A stretch of 64,000 nt of DNA from Eumeta japonica (taxonomy: Eukaryota > Arthropoda > Insecta > Lepidoptera > Psychidae): NCBI GenBank assembly GCA_005406025.1, contig BGZK01001247.1, forward strand, positions 118,610-182,609. The letters are read 5' to 3'. The position numbers and the translations under genes are program-made. Under the pieces are notes generated by a model. It saw only the letters and a list, made by a program, of their open reading frames with translations, was not told the origin of the DNA and searched no databases. Position 1 is the stretch's first letter, and each line of letters opens with the position of its first letter. Of the stretch, positions 50,801 through 62,705 are shown piece by piece.

Positions 50801-53800
50801 CTCGAGTTCGACAGATTGTGTTCTGACAAACATCTAAACTTATCCTAATCTGAATTAGGTTGAAAATTAAGATAAGAAGCGTTATACGGTGAGTTTTTTA
50901 AAATAACCACTAATTTTATATCTGTAGGACTTGAGGTCCTAAGCTCTTTATCTAAGAAAGTGCGTAATGAATACGAATATGTATTTTAATTGCCAATCAG
51001 GGGGAAAACTAAAATTATTTGTGACGTAAAGTTTTCATAGCGCCACATAAAATACAAAACTGTGCCGGCTGTTCTTTGGGATAAACAGATAGTTAAAAAT
51101 CTTTGATGGTCTATAGTTCGTTGTTATTTTAACCGACTTCAAATACATTTCACCATCGAAATAGAAAAGCATAGAATTAGTCGAACAAAACATCCATTCG
51201 TGTCACACAACTCACATAAATGTAAATAAGATTATACGAAATATTTTTAAACCAATTAAATCTGTTGCAAAGGACATTATTGTTATCTTTTTTTTTAGAT
51301 GTCATTTTAAGTGACATTGTAATTTCTTAACCAAAGAAAAAAAGGGAAAGAATGAGAACACTTGTTAACGACAGACAGAGAAAAATAAGGACACATGGCG
51401 AACATCTGTGCGGTGGCGAAGCCATTATCTTAAGCCACGCCTTCTACGAAGCCAATTTAGTCTGTTCATTTTGTTTATGTAGGAATACTTCTATGATTTT
51501 CTATTTTGATGGATTTCACTGATTGTTTTCAAATCTGTTCGGTTTGCGTATTACAAGAAAAAGTATAATGGTTTTGAGCTTCGTCAATAACCGCATCGCA
51601 AAACTATTCAGCGTACGCACCTATCGTAATCGAAAACCTGCAGCAGTAGAGTCTTATCGCCCAGCTCGTCGTGCGAAACGGGGAACTTGAAGTGCTGGTC
51701 GAAGAATGGGTTCGCCTCGTTGCGATGCACGGGCGTCTGCCGCACGCGGGTGTCCACCTCGGGCAATAAACTCACCCTGACGTACGGGTCGTTGAAGCCC
51801 CCGGCCTCGTAGCCGGCCAGGTCGTGAGCTGGAAACGCGAGTGCGCCCTCCTTGAGATGTTTAAGTATTCATGTGGCTGTGAAGATCTAATGGCATGAGA
51901 AGGTATACGAGTCTGAAAGGTCAAGGTTTGCGTTAATGTTTTACGTTAGACCTTTTAAAGGAGCGTTGTGTTACTAAATAATGCTCTAAAAGACTTTTTT
52001 GTAAAGACGTTTAGACGACCATTGTAGGAGGCAACAGACTACGTTTGATAGAAGCTAAAGGGGAAAATAGTCAATATGCGTGATTATAAATATTTAATAA
52101 ATATTATTAGACTCCGCCGTTTGGTTGTATGCCTATTCAGTTTATGTAAATATCAAGAAGTAAGAGTTAATATATTGTATTAGTGCTTAATTGACTAATA
52201 AAATTACATAATAATACGTTCCTTGACGAAGAATAATGTGGCCGAGCATGACTTGTTATTCAAAAACATTTTTCTTAGATTTTTCGTACAGTTGACCGAT
52301 TTGTTATGTAATATAGCGAAAATTTCATGCACTTGATTTTTCACTCATAAATGAGCAATTTATGCGATGTAATTCTGAAACGAAATCTTGTAAAAGGTAC
52401 AATTATACGGCAAACTTTTTAAAATCACCGGTCATCGCATACCTTCAATGAGATGCACTTCAAGGTCAGATCTATCGAAATCATATTTCAGTCTGAGATG
52501 TAGCCTCCCGAGCGAAGGGCCCGCGCCTTCGAGCCCTATGAAGAGGGGCGCCTCCCGCTTGGTGTACAGGTCGGGCTGCAGCGCCCCCAGCGCGCTGAGG
52601 GCGGCGCCCGCGCCCGGACTCAGGGGCCCTACGCCGCTACTGCTCTCAACCAGAGAGTTGCTGCGGTCTATCCGCCTATGGGAGAGTATATAGCATTAAA
52701 ATCATTGATTTACTACCATTAAGCCTGCTGTAGACGGATAGATTTATTTGTTTTAATATGTCCATTATCAATGGTACCTTTTGTCTCCGAAATATCGTTC
52801 GGGGCCATCTTTACCGGCAGGTGAGAATGTGTGCTGTTAGTATCAGTCAGAGATAATAACCTATTTAAGACCGGACCACTAAAACACTCTCGATGTGTAC
52901 GCGCAAAACATTCGCTGGTTTTCAATATCAAATAAAACAACTCGATACTTCGCGTTAGATTTCGTATGGCAGGTAATTGTCGATATACGGTATGTTAACG
53001 TCAGCTGTGTAAATATTGTTTGCGGTGTGACTTGTGCCGCAATATGTTGGAGGGAGGGTACTTGAAACGGATTTAATTTATATTTCGTTCCTAGAATTCG
53101 GAGGCAGGCTCTCGATTTCGATGAAGGTTCCGCTCTCAATATCGGTTCCGATCCCGCTATCTGATCATTCATTATACGTATCGATTATGCACCCCACGGT
53201 TTCATCCGAGTAAAGCACTGTTTTTATTTTGCGTCGCGTTGGTGAATTGCGTCGTACACTCAGACAGGTGTAATAATTACCATAGCGTTTATGATGTAGT
53301 TTTCTGTATACCTAACATATCTATGTCCAATTTAGGTATGTTTTTTTTTATGGCGGAGTAATCTCGAATAGTAAAATTATAAAGGTGCTAGTATGGATGT
53401 GCAAAATGTATGTATGGAACTTGACGTAATAAAAAAGAACAATATATCCTAAATTACTCAGAAATGGCGTAGCTTTCTGTTAGTGAAAAGAATTTTGGAA
53501 TCCGTGCGGTAGTTCCAGAGAACCTCGTACTAAATAAATTTTTAATAATAATAGCGTAGACAAGACATTATTCACGGTTTATCTTACATTATTAAACATT
53601 AAGTTTAAGCTGTCGTATCTGATCTAAATAACCATTTCAATCTACGTCTATGTACGAAGTCGACAAACCTTCTTTTTATGTTCGTGCACGAATTCTACGT
53701 TTTTTTTTTATGGTCGCTTACATGTTATTCACGTAACAAAAAGAATTTATGTCCCAAATAAAACACGCTTGAATGTTGGTGAATTATTCAGTAGATCATC

Positions 53801-56800
53801 GATCGATGTATAGGAATTTTATTGATACATTTGTACACTATGTACGTACATAATGTACAAATGTGAAATTTGTATAACATTTTATGCAAATCTTGGCGGT
53901 TTGCCCATCTGTAAAGGACTAATCAAAATATATTGACTAAATAAGTCTATAAGAAAATGTGTATGATTAAAGACGAGGCTAGGAGAGACAGAGAAAATCT
54001 TGTCCAGACCAAAATCGATTAGTTGACAAGCCATTTTCAAAAATTGATGAAGGTAAATTAAACGATCGGTGAACGCAAATTAAACAAGAAAGGCATTCAA
54101 ATATCATACTAAGTTGTGGACTGTGGTATCTGCCTTCTCCTTTTGGAATTTACACGTGAATTTATGTATATATCGGTACGTAGATCATAGTATATTCTAT
54201 GAGGAAAATAAGTTCCAAAATGGATCAAAACAGTAAAGATCTAAAATAGCTTTTCATTTTGATCGATGAAAAAATAAATAAACATTCATAAATGAAATAT
54301 AAATTGCTCGTCGGATGTCGATTATACAGCTTTATACGAGTGGCTGGTGTGACGGATTCGCGCAAGTGAATTTTTGTTTCATTCGGTTTCATGTCGACCG
54401 CGACTGGCTCCACTGTGTACAAAAAGTAATTCCCCTTTGTGAAAGCGCTTTGAATACGCTTTCCTTTTTATTCTTTTGACACATCCTGTATATACGTGCT
54501 GTATGTATATATCTTATATGAGTGTACAATATGTAGGACCTTTAAGGTTGAAATTGTGTACATAAATGCTCTTTCTTATAAGGCCAATACCTGACGGCGA
54601 CGAAGTGACGTAACAATTTGCTTGCAACGTTTTGCAGAGACTCTCGTAAATATTCTTAATAGTAATAATATAACCCTATTTATTTGTCTCAAAATGGTAC
54701 AGGAAGAAAACGTATACACATAAGTTATGTACAATTTAAGACAAGGCTCCACTTCCGATATGGGTCTCTTCATTTTTTTCCTCTTTTGTTTGTATTCCAT
54801 CTGTACCGGCATTTTATATACCTACTTGTTCTAAATAGCCAAAAAATTGATCGTATCAAATCTAAACACAGTCTACATGTAATTCTTTTTCAGTTTCCAC
54901 TCTGTAGAGAATTTTGTCAATTTTCCATCTGAAATACCCGGCAAGGGGCAATACTCATTTCAGTTTTAGGCGCTGTGCGTGTTTTTTTTGTGTCTATTAA
55001 TACCGTTTTATTATTCAAAATAATGAACGTTTTCTGTTTTTTCTACAGTCAGGAAAGGGTTGTCTATACAATTCTTATTATGGACTTCGATGTTCTTTAT
55101 ATATGTATTTGGTACTCGTCTACAGTTGAGAAATCGTTTATAATATTTAAGACTGTGAGATGAAATTGAATTGCTGAGCTGCGGACAGTTCGATCGTTTC
55201 CGGTGTTGTCACGTAAAACGACTTCTGAATGTCCCGTACAACACGTCCGGTCGACGTACAGCACGTGGACAGATTTAGACACAAACATTCGCGGGACGAC
55301 GGCAAAAAGGTTGGCGCAAACGTTTGCGCGCACGTGGGGCGCCGACTTTACGGCTCGCGAGGAAACTCTCGGCGAAAATTGAGTTTGGAGCAATTTGGCG
55401 ACGCGCATCGCTCCATCTTGATTCTTGCGGCTCCCGCCCTCTGCTCACTTCGTACCAATAGAGCCACAATGTTACGCCCTATATCAAAAATAATTATTGA
55501 GATTATATTCCTTCTTGCGCCTATATTTCAACCTTTATCTACATTACACTTATATGTTTACTAGCTGTCCCGCCCGCTTCGCTGGCTAATTTTTATTATA
55601 AATAAAATGGCGAAGGATTTACGGAATTCAAAAAATGAGTAGCCTAAAACCATCTACAAATCATTCCGCATCGAATGGTCCCAGTCCCATGTCTATACGT
55701 TTAGTAGTTTTTACGTGATTGGCAAACAAAGACAACCTATTTTCATTATATATGTATAGATCACCCTTGTTGATTTTTTGAAGCGTACAAAATATACGAA
55801 TTACGTCTTTGCGTTAAATAAAACTGTTAATTTAGATTATTTTTAAGTAAATAATATTATTAATTAAGAACAGTATATTACAAAATATCAAATATCAGAT
55901 CATCCATATTTTGACGGTGGTTGACCAAAAGGTTACGTGTTGTCAACCGGGTCGCTTTAACGTGAACTAAATTGAACCACTCGTTCTGTGCCTCCGAGGC
56001 CACGTTATGTTACGTTGTGACCGAATTGGTGACACCGGTTGTCATTAGCTTCCGATTTGCACTGACCCACCGTAGAAGTTAGTAGGTCTTGTATCTTATG
56101 TGAAGTGGTAATAAAAAGATTGTAGAGCTGTATGTCGCGGTAACGGCGTGGCTAGAACTTGACATACTACAATGTGTTTCTAAATGGCGTAATGTATTAT
56201 TATAAAAACCCTTAAAAAATATTTAAAAAAAATGTATTTGTGTTATAAAAGATTATAAAAAAAAAGGTAGTACAGTTCCTCGAGTTTAAATCCGATGAAC
56301 GTGGATTTTATCATGAGCGTTTTTTTAATGTAAATAGTTTTGCTCAATAAACTAAGTTAAATGTTCGTTCATTCAAAAATATTATTAGTCAAAGGTGAAG
56401 AAAAACATGAAGCAATTTACTCCTCGAAAGTAAAAAAGAGAAAGCTAGAGATTAGGGAGGAAAAAACGACCGACATATTCTATAAAAAAAAATATAGAAA
56501 TAAATTGTTCTCGGTAAGATTTTATGTTTTAGAAAATACCTAGCATATTTTAAGAGAAGAAATATAATGTATCTATAAACAACTAACAAAAAATTTAATT
56601 CAACTCGTTATATTTTAGAATTTAAAATATTCTAAATTTTTAATGTAGTGGAATACAAGAAGAGTCTTCCCTTTCAATATGGAGTCAGATAATTTAAAAA
56701 TCTCATCACGTCGCTTTATATAAAAATGCATTTAAATCAAAATTTATAGAATCAGTATATCAGCACCAATGTAAATGAATTGTAGTATTGTACTATTAAC

Positions 56801-58520
56801 ACAACAATAAATATATAGAGTGGATTAATATTTCCAAACCGAGTGCTGTCAAGAAATCCTCTTATAAAGTCTAAATTCTCCTCCCGGTTCCACATCTTAT
56901 TTGCACTCCGATAGCCAAATTAATTAACATTTATTAATAAGAGCGAACAGTTCCCAACTCGAAATCAGCCTTTTCAAACCTCCAGGGACGTTTTCACAGA
57001 ATTCTAGCCTGTTTCGGGCACAACTTTCGAGATCGATTTATAAACGATTCCACTAAATTGAGGTAATTGAATTAGTAGGTACGTTTATTTAAATAATGGC
57101 TTAAAAATTCTACGCGACCTTTAATTTTCTGAAACGGAGCTTAAAATCTGCAGATACCTACCCAGAATATGGAATTGTACAAAAATACATTGGAGATAGT
57201 GAATTTTCTACCGGTTTTCTAAGAAATTAATAAATTCAAGCGCAAAAACCATATTTGGAGCAACATTTAAAATAATGCTTAAGATCTTCGTTTCCGTCTT
57301 ACATCCATGAACGGTCTCGTCCGCAATCGATTGTGACAATTCAAAGGATTCTGTACATGTAACATATATGTCATGTGTCAAATACATATTTTCGTTGTAT
57401 CACGCATCCAATCACTGCACCTAAGGATATTTCAGAACTTGAGCATTACATGTGTGAATAATCAGCGATTTGCAGAATAACAGAGATACTTTATAGATAA
57501 CGTCATGAACCGCTGCCGCCGACAGGGGACGTATGAGGCGGATAAATCCCGTCAGCAGCCGACGGCTCCGCGAACAGTCGGTGATGCATCGACGTCGTGG
57601 AATTGCGTTTGTGACGATGAACGGCCCTAATATACGTAAGTGCTCAATTTTGATTCGGTTCCGACCTCGTCCCTTGAAACGGACACGGCGAGAGCTAGAA
57701 ATATTCTCGCATTCTTCTCGAGAACTCGTCAGAAGTTTCGTCCCGATAGCGGGATTAGAAAACTTTCATAATATTTAATTCAGTTCATTCGCTCGGTGTT
57801 CATGTGCCAGTAATTCTGTTACCAGTCCTTGTTAGTTAAATTCGGGCTTGCCTTCTGATGTTAGCGCGACGAGGACAAATCACAACGTAGAAAGGTCACG
57901 GTTCACGGATCGAACTTCGTTTATGCGGCGATAGTCAATAAAAATTCCTGCTACGGTAATTATTTCCTATAATCGATTTGCTTGCGTTTGAATGGGCAAA
58001 GAAATTATAATAATACCATCCCGCATATTCATTTCTATTCCGTGATAAATATTTTATATGACACTCTTTTCGCGTGAGACATTTACATTTATACGATATA
58101 TTACATTTACATCACGGAGTTTTACTAAATATATACGTGTAGAAATGGTGCAGAGAATTTTAAATTTAATGTAAAAGAAAACCAACTATACCAAAACGGC
58201 TTTATTACGAGATGGTGAAACATGGCAAAATATTTACAATAAAATATATGCGGTTCGGACGCAGCCACATAGACAGTGTTCAATACCTGGGAGGCACCAA
58301 AAGCGGAGACAGACATCTCGGCGGTCCAGCTCGGGCTAGCCGGGGTGTCCGACAGCGATGCCAGCGAGCCGTGCGCGGGCGCCGGCGCCGCCTGCACGCC
58401 GCGCACGTCCAACGACGCGGCGCGCAACGGCGACGGCGAGCGCGCCAGGCCCACGCCCGCCTCCAGGCTGCGGCCGTCCGGCGCGAAAGTCCGGATGGCC
58501 GGCGACGAGCCGCGGTGACT
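44853..58520 (-). CDS. Synaptotagmin (Syt-alpha/Syt-beta-like), 3' seven exons; N-terminus outside window
   Basis: Synaptotagmins are vesicle membrane proteins with two C2 domains (C2A, C2B) that bind phospholipid and SNAREs. Minus-strand exons: 58287-58520, 52778-52833, 52443-52675, 51621-51828, 47663-47889, 46229-46374, 44853-44999; all phases agree, giving 416 residues and a stop. The first visible exon is a Ser/Ala/Pro-rich linker. C2A runs from GRLHLRLKYDF through GFNDPYVRVSLLPE to VFDYDRFSRNEVMG. C2B runs from LLLSLSYLPSAERLTV through YVKVYLLVNGKRVKKKKT (polybasic strand) to the C-terminal MWHTLR, the WHxL ending of the family. C2A keeps acidic residues at most Ca sites, two as Glu; C2B has lost them. 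The transmembrane exon is not in the window. The coding exons are much richer in G+C than the introns. Syt-alpha versus Syt-beta is not resolved. Confidence 0.92.
46228..46229 (-). other. GC-AG intron donor in the synaptotagmin gene
   Basis: The exon ends ATCGAG and the intron starts GCGAGT. The acceptor at 45000 is GTTGCAG. Phase 0 joining gives QEASIE then VCVVTGGG and reads on to the conserved WHTLR terminus. No GT donor nearby yields the right phase: the GT inside GCGAGT gives a different frame with an arginine-rich product and no WHxL end. Confidence 0.8.
48430..48900 (+). repeat. GATTCC-type repeat, most complete copy
   Basis: It has a head (TAGCCCGTGACTTCATCGACGT), a body of TTTCGATACTGTTCTTGATT, AAACCCGGTCACGC, CTAATCCCAACTCCACA and GGATTCCGATAC words, and a tail with GTGACAAACAGACAAAAAA. 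Three overlapping ORFs inside are by-products of composition. Confidence 0.65.
49348..49434. repeat. 33-bp tandem repeat, about 2.6 units
   Basis: Units at 49348-49380 and 49381-49413 differ by one base; a partial third unit starts at 49414. The core is ATCGATAATTCACTATCCC. Confidence 0.9.
50365..50472 (-). repeat. Dispersed repeat, copy B (inverted relative to 7483-7600)
   Basis: The minus strand carries GGTCACCGGCGCCCATGG, AGAGGAGTCGCCAGGGCG and TTGCCGGTC in the order of copy A. It lies in the synaptotagmin intron between 47890 and 51620. Confidence 0.6.
52778..52833 (-). other. 56-nt bridging exon of the synaptotagmin gene
   Basis: Acceptor TGATACTAACAG precedes 52833; donor AAAG then GTACC follows 52778. 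The exon starts in phase 0 and ends in phase 2, exactly the change needed between the exons at 58287-58520 (phase 0 out) and 52443-52675 (one base needed). It encodes HTFSPAGKDGPERYFGDK. Without it those two exons do not share a frame. Confidence 0.75.
53060..53170 (+). repeat. Short GATTCC-type block
   Basis: The words CTCTCGATTTCGATG, GGTTCCGCTCTCAATATCGG and TTCCGATCCCGC place it in the same family as 6822-7040. It is inside the synaptotagmin intron. Confidence 0.5.
53960..54170. repeat. Weak LINE-tail similarity
   Basis: The end of this stretch (GTATCTGCCTTCTCCTTTTG, then GAATTTACACGTGAATTTATG) resembles the 3' end of the LINE copies at 16650 and 40640. The rest is too diverged to assign. 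Confidence 0.3.
55225..55470. other. CpG-rich patch in synaptotagmin intron
   Basis: About 250 bp of unusually high G+C with many CpGs in an AT-rich intron, open in both strands. On the minus strand it includes GTGAGCAGAGGGCGGGAGCC and AAGATGGAGCG near its upstream edge. It could be an internal promoter, an unrecognised exon or a mobile element. I cannot decide. Confidence 0.35.
55561..55760 (+). repeat. LINE-tail-like dispersed repeat
   Basis: It begins CTAGCTGTCCCGCCCGCTTC followed by GCTGGCTAATTTTTATTATA, then AAACCATCTACAAATCATTC and GTTTAGTAGTTTTTACGTGAT. I know this order from many lepidopteran genomes as the end of a non-LTR element. Confidence 0.5.
57490..57620. other. Second CpG-rich patch in synaptotagmin intron
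   Basis: A short G+C-rich stretch ending on the plus strand at a consensus donor (ATAC then GTAAGT, about 57636). A plus-strand ORF from 57533 runs into it. No similarity supports a gene, and in the minus frame it does not fit the synaptotagmin phase. Confidence 0.3.
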
Positions 58521-59369
58521 CTGAAAACATATTTTAGGTACATTGATCTATAAAAAAGAGAAGATGCACAGTCCCGTGCTCAAAAACGGCTGCAGTAAAT
58601 GAGTGTCAAACAGACAGTTTTTAGCACTCATTGCATTTAGTGTAGTTTCGTCGCACCTTCCGTTACGACGTCGAAGTGTTCTGTTAAAAAATGTTAAAAT
58701 AACACGTAAAAAGCAATAAAAAAGGATGGCATTTTTTATTTTCGATAAGCAAAATTTAGTTTGTTCATAATAGATGCTTAATGACGTATTATAATGAGTA
58801 TTTGATGAGTATTTTGTATTTATTTATTTAAAATAGCATCAAAAGCTGAGATATAAACCGACTTAAAAGAAATAGACCTACGCAACACCGGTTTCGTATT
58901 TCTTGCGTTCTCATTATTCGGTCGCTTAACAATAGAGATTGTTTTTATACTAATGGATTTGCCTTTCTTATTTTTATTTATTATTTGTATTATATTTATA
59001 CAAATCATGCTATAGATTATACCTATTAAAAATATATATTTATTATATTCAAATTTGTTTTATAGCAAATTATATATAAGTATTATGTACATCAAAATAT
59101 GTTAGTGTTTAATGCATCGTCATCTTATTTTATTATATAAATAATTAGAAAGTTTCATACTATAATACTATACTGTAGACTTTAGAAATTATTATGTTCT
59201 TTCATGTTCATTTGTACCGACATTATGAAATAAAAGGTTCATATTAATTTTAATCTTAGGTGATTACTATATTAAGCTTTATTATGAAAAAGAAATATAT
59301 CATAATTCTTTTCATACTTTCAACCAAAAAAACAATAACAAAGATTTAAAATAATATTATATCACTCTT
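58521..59369 (-). other. Synaptotagmin upstream intron, AT-rich
   Basis: It follows a good minus-strand acceptor at 58521-58523. I see no exon or repeat here. Confidence 0.5.
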
Positions 59370-59632
59370 TAGGTAAAAATGCGGAAGAAAAACACCAAAC
59401 AGTTTGTGTCAACCTCGGTGTGGCACTGTACATACTACATAAATTGATAAACACGTACACAACATATTGTTTAACTAAAATAATTATAATCTTGTCTTGA
59501 TAAAGATAAAGTAATTAAATACGAAAACACAAAAATATAGTTCGCGTAAAACGTCGGTGTCATGACATTTCTTGTCTTGTCAAACTTTATTATTCTTCAC
59601 AGCGTCGCGACACACGGAGTCCGGATACGCCA
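59370..59632 (-). repeat. 3' LTR
   Basis: Shares nearly every base with 63564-63824. Differences seen: one A in the A-run after TAGGT, one C near 59395, and TTCAC versus TTCCC near 59600. Both LTRs end CCGGATACGCCA in plus orientation. Confidence 0.95.
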
Positions 59633-59644
59633 TCACTCCCCTGA

Positions 59645-60918
59645 GACCGTTCTACGGGCGATAGTAATCAGGGAATCTAACTGTGCGTCCTGAACGTGTT
59701 CTTTTATATTTCTGTGTTCCGGGTTTAGTTCTGGGACTGATTTAGGCTCTCTGGTGGCGGTGTGGACAGTATTTAGTAATTCGTCGTCGACAGTGTAGGC
59801 CGGTTTTATTCTTTCGATTGATACTGTCGTTCGTTTCCATTGACTAAAATGGTAAAGATTTTGTCTCCTCTTTTAATACTTCGTGTGGTCCCGTATATGC
59901 AGGTTGAAAACAGCTACGTATAGTGTCCTCTCTTAGAAAGACGTGAGTTGTCGTAGCTAGATCTTTGTAAACAAAGGTAGCGCGTTCGCCATGACGTGAT
60001 GCTGGGGATGGTTGGAGTTTTCGTACAAATGAACGGAGTCGGGCTATATAGTCCGAGATGTCCGTCATTTTAGTAGGGCTTGGACTAATAAATTCTCCTG
60101 GTAGGGGTTTCCCCGTATACCAGTTCAGCGCAGGATGCTTTTAGGTCGTCTTTATATGCGCTTCTTACGCCCAACAGGACTAGTGGTACGGATTCTGACC
60201 AATGTTATTTTCCATAACACGTTATAGCTGTTTTCAGTTAGCGGTGGAAGCGTTCTACCAGACCGTTACAAGCTGGATGGTATGCTGTTGTTCGTCTGTG
60301 GTGAAATCCAGCTACTCTTGCCAGATGTTGAAATAACGTGGATTCGAACTGTTTACCGCGATCGGTCACTATATCTGTTGGGCAACCGAATCTTGATATC
60401 CAGCAGGTTAGTAAGGCAGTGGCGACAGTCTCAGCGTTGATATCTGTGATCGGTATCGCCTCTGGCCATCTCGTGTATCTGTCAACAGCTGTAAGACAGT
60501 AACGATATCCTTTGGATATTGGCATTGGTCCGATTAAGTCTATGTGAACGAAACGGAAGCGCGCCGTAGGTAGCTCGAATGTGCCTGTTGGTGGTATAAC
60601 ATGGCGAGTTACTTTGGTTCGTTGGCATTGTAAACATTTTCGCGTCCAATCTCTGCAATCTTTCCTGATTCCAGGCCATACGTAGCGTTCAGCAACTAAT
60701 TTTGATGTCGCGTTCGAGCCTGGGTGACTTAGAGAATGTAGACAGTTGAATATTTGGCGTCGTAAGCTAATAGGAACAAAAGGTCTTTGGGCTGGTGTAC
60801 TGAAGTCGCAATAGAGGTCTGTTTTGTTCCAGGTACGTGTATTTTCTGGAGTTGTAACGCAGAGCCATCTTTCAGGCCACTGGAACAGTGGATTCTGTAA
60901 ATTCCCTATAGCTAACAA
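59645..60918 (-). pseudogene. Retrotransposon integrase, interrupted
   Basis: The open part 60238-60918 contains an HHCC zinc-binding region (HSLSH, then CLQC) and a complete D,D35E core: Asp in VHIDLIGP, Asp in IVTDRGKQF, Glu 36 residues later in GLVERFHR. Stop codons follow at about 60235 and 60208. The frame resumes at about 60068 (MTDISDYIARLRSF) and shifts again near 59870 before the C-terminal VNGNERTVSIERIKPAY block (about 59790-59850). The protein is therefore broken, although its catalytic core is intact. Confidence 0.85.
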
Positions 60919-60924
60919 AGTCTA

Positions 60925-62085
60925 CGACATTGTCCAGTTGTTCAATTCTACAGCGTTTTATACTGATGCACACAATTCAAGCCCATAATGCCTCTCCTGG
61001 TTCAATAAAGAATTCGCATAATAAACATCATGGAGAGGCTCTGAAACATTCAAACCTGCAAGGATAGTTTATGTCATGCATCTGTCCTTGCAGCGACTGT
61101 GACGCGAAAGTGAGCCTTGTCTGAATGCTTCGAACAGTCTTTGGGAGCAGTTCTTCAGCAATATAAAGACAAAGCAGGGGCCCCTAGCATTTTACTCCCA
61201 TAAACTTGTTCAGAAGGAAATATTCCCCGATCGCGAACTCTTGCATTTATGAAACAATGAAACACTTTCGCCATATGCTCTAGAGAGCGCTGACTTTGTT
61301 ATCTACATGATCACAAGCCACTTTGTCACCTTTCAAGATGTGCAAGGACAAATGCTTTCCGCAGACAATACCGTCATTCGACCTATCCAATTTTTACGTA
61401 TTCAGACATTATTGGGTGGGAACAGTGTAGTAGCAGACACACTGCAAGGGGTGAACAACTGGACAAGTCGTGAACTTTGTGAGAATTACTAATCCAAGAA
61501 TCGACCCCGAGCTTTAGGAAAGTTTTGATGGATTCCACTTTGTTCCAGTCCTTACTGCTCGGTGATATGATGTGATAAACTTTTAGGAAATTTCCCGAAA
61601 ACTCATTTGCAGGTGTTTACGCCATTCCATACATCTCACTGTCATTATTTGTTTTTTGGTTTTCGTGTGTCTTTCTTCATCTTTCGCGCCAGAAAATTAC
61701 AGATAAGCAAACAGATTAAGACCTCTTGTAAATGGTCAACGACCTTCCAACTCTTTGACCGTCATTACGTAAACCAAATGAATCGGGATGGAACCCTATA
61801 AACCAAACGATGTAATGGCGGTTTTGGATATCTTCTCCGTACAATTTGGTGCACTTCACCGTATCAGCCCATGCTTCACTAGAGAACTTAACTAGTGAAA
61901 TATCTGAACTCAGATGTCGATATATGCGGATGGGATATCGATCGGGAATTGCGTGCATAAGTCACGTGGCCATCCCAGGGTCACCAGCAAGTCTTATTCC
62001 AGATCCGACTCTAGCTACCGCAAATATCACCACAGCTGGTATCACTCCCGATTTGCGAACAAGCCAATCGAATTCGCATTTATTA
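60925..62085 (+). pseudogene. Opposite-strand segment: RNase H remnant and second gag piece
   Basis: On the plus strand, 61140-61500 reads RNase H landmarks of Ty3 elements: LVQKEIFPDRELL (about 61205-61245), ADFVIY (near 61290), then NSVVADTLQGVN (61421-61456). Frames are shifted in between. Further on, 61850-62085 encodes HASLENLTSEISELR and SDSSYRKY...SWYHSRFANK, a diverged copy of the gag end found on the minus strand at 62690-62960. The first knuckle cysteine is lost. The order (RNase H before gag) is not that of a normal element, so the segment has itself been rearranged. Confidence 0.6.
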
Positions 62086-62087
62086 TC

Positions 62088-62705
62088 TTAATTTGTCGCG
62101 CACCACGGAATCGTGGACAGGCCACAGGAGGGCCGGGGTGGTTTTATAAAATGAACAGTGTTATGCTTGGGACTACGTAAAGTGCCTGAAGGTCGAGTTA
62201 TATCGGGAAATTTCGCTAAAAGTTTGTCATATCTTGTATCACCGAGCAGTATTTTCACTGAAGATATCGTGCTGGATGATGTTGCATCTGACCCCGATGT
62301 AGAAAGAGTTGTGGTGTTGTCGATTAAGCGGCGGTTTCTGATATCCACCATTAGATTGTAAAACTGGAGAAAGTCTGCTCCAATTATAGGTTTGGTGACA
62401 TCAGCCACGACAAATCGCCACGGATAGGCTCGACGTAATGATAAGTTTAACTCCAGGTTGACGTAGCCGTAAGTATTTATAGTTGTTCCGTTTGCAGCAC
62501 TCAATTGATAGGTAGTCCTTGTACGTCGCTGTTGCACGGCCGAGCGTGGGAAAACGCAAAGCTCGCTTCCGGTGTCTACGAGGAATTGCATTTTGGTGCA
62601 GCGGTCTGTTACAAACAGGCGACCAGGTACGTTGGGGCAGCCGTCTGTCGCCATTAGCGACTGCCCGGTGTGTTTTCCGCCTTGAAGTCGCATGGTTTGA
62701 CACAT
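62088..62705 (-). pseudogene. Retrotransposon protease, 5' part of pol
   Basis: An aspartic protease with the catalytic motif LVDTGSELCVFP is at about 62550-62590 and the flap/ADF block (IIGADFLQFYNLMVD) near 62350-62390. The frame continues toward the RT start (KFPDITRPSG, HFIKPPRP) and then breaks at about 62090, where sequence orientation changes. The reverse transcriptase that should follow is absent. Confidence 0.85.

Noticed and set aside
55097..55408. Minus-strand ORF as a synaptotagmin exon
   Set aside because: No sequence resembling synaptotagmin, and no donor in the phase required by the flanking exons.
52443..58520. Direct splicing of the linker exon (58287) to the C2A exon (52675)
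   Set aside because: Phase 0 cannot join an exon needing two bases; it would frameshift C2A. The 56-nt exon resolves it.
58212..58553. Several long ORFs in other frames and on the plus strand at the linker exon
   Set aside because: G+C-rich coding sequence has few stops in all frames. Only the frame with splice sites that connect in phase to C2A is kept.
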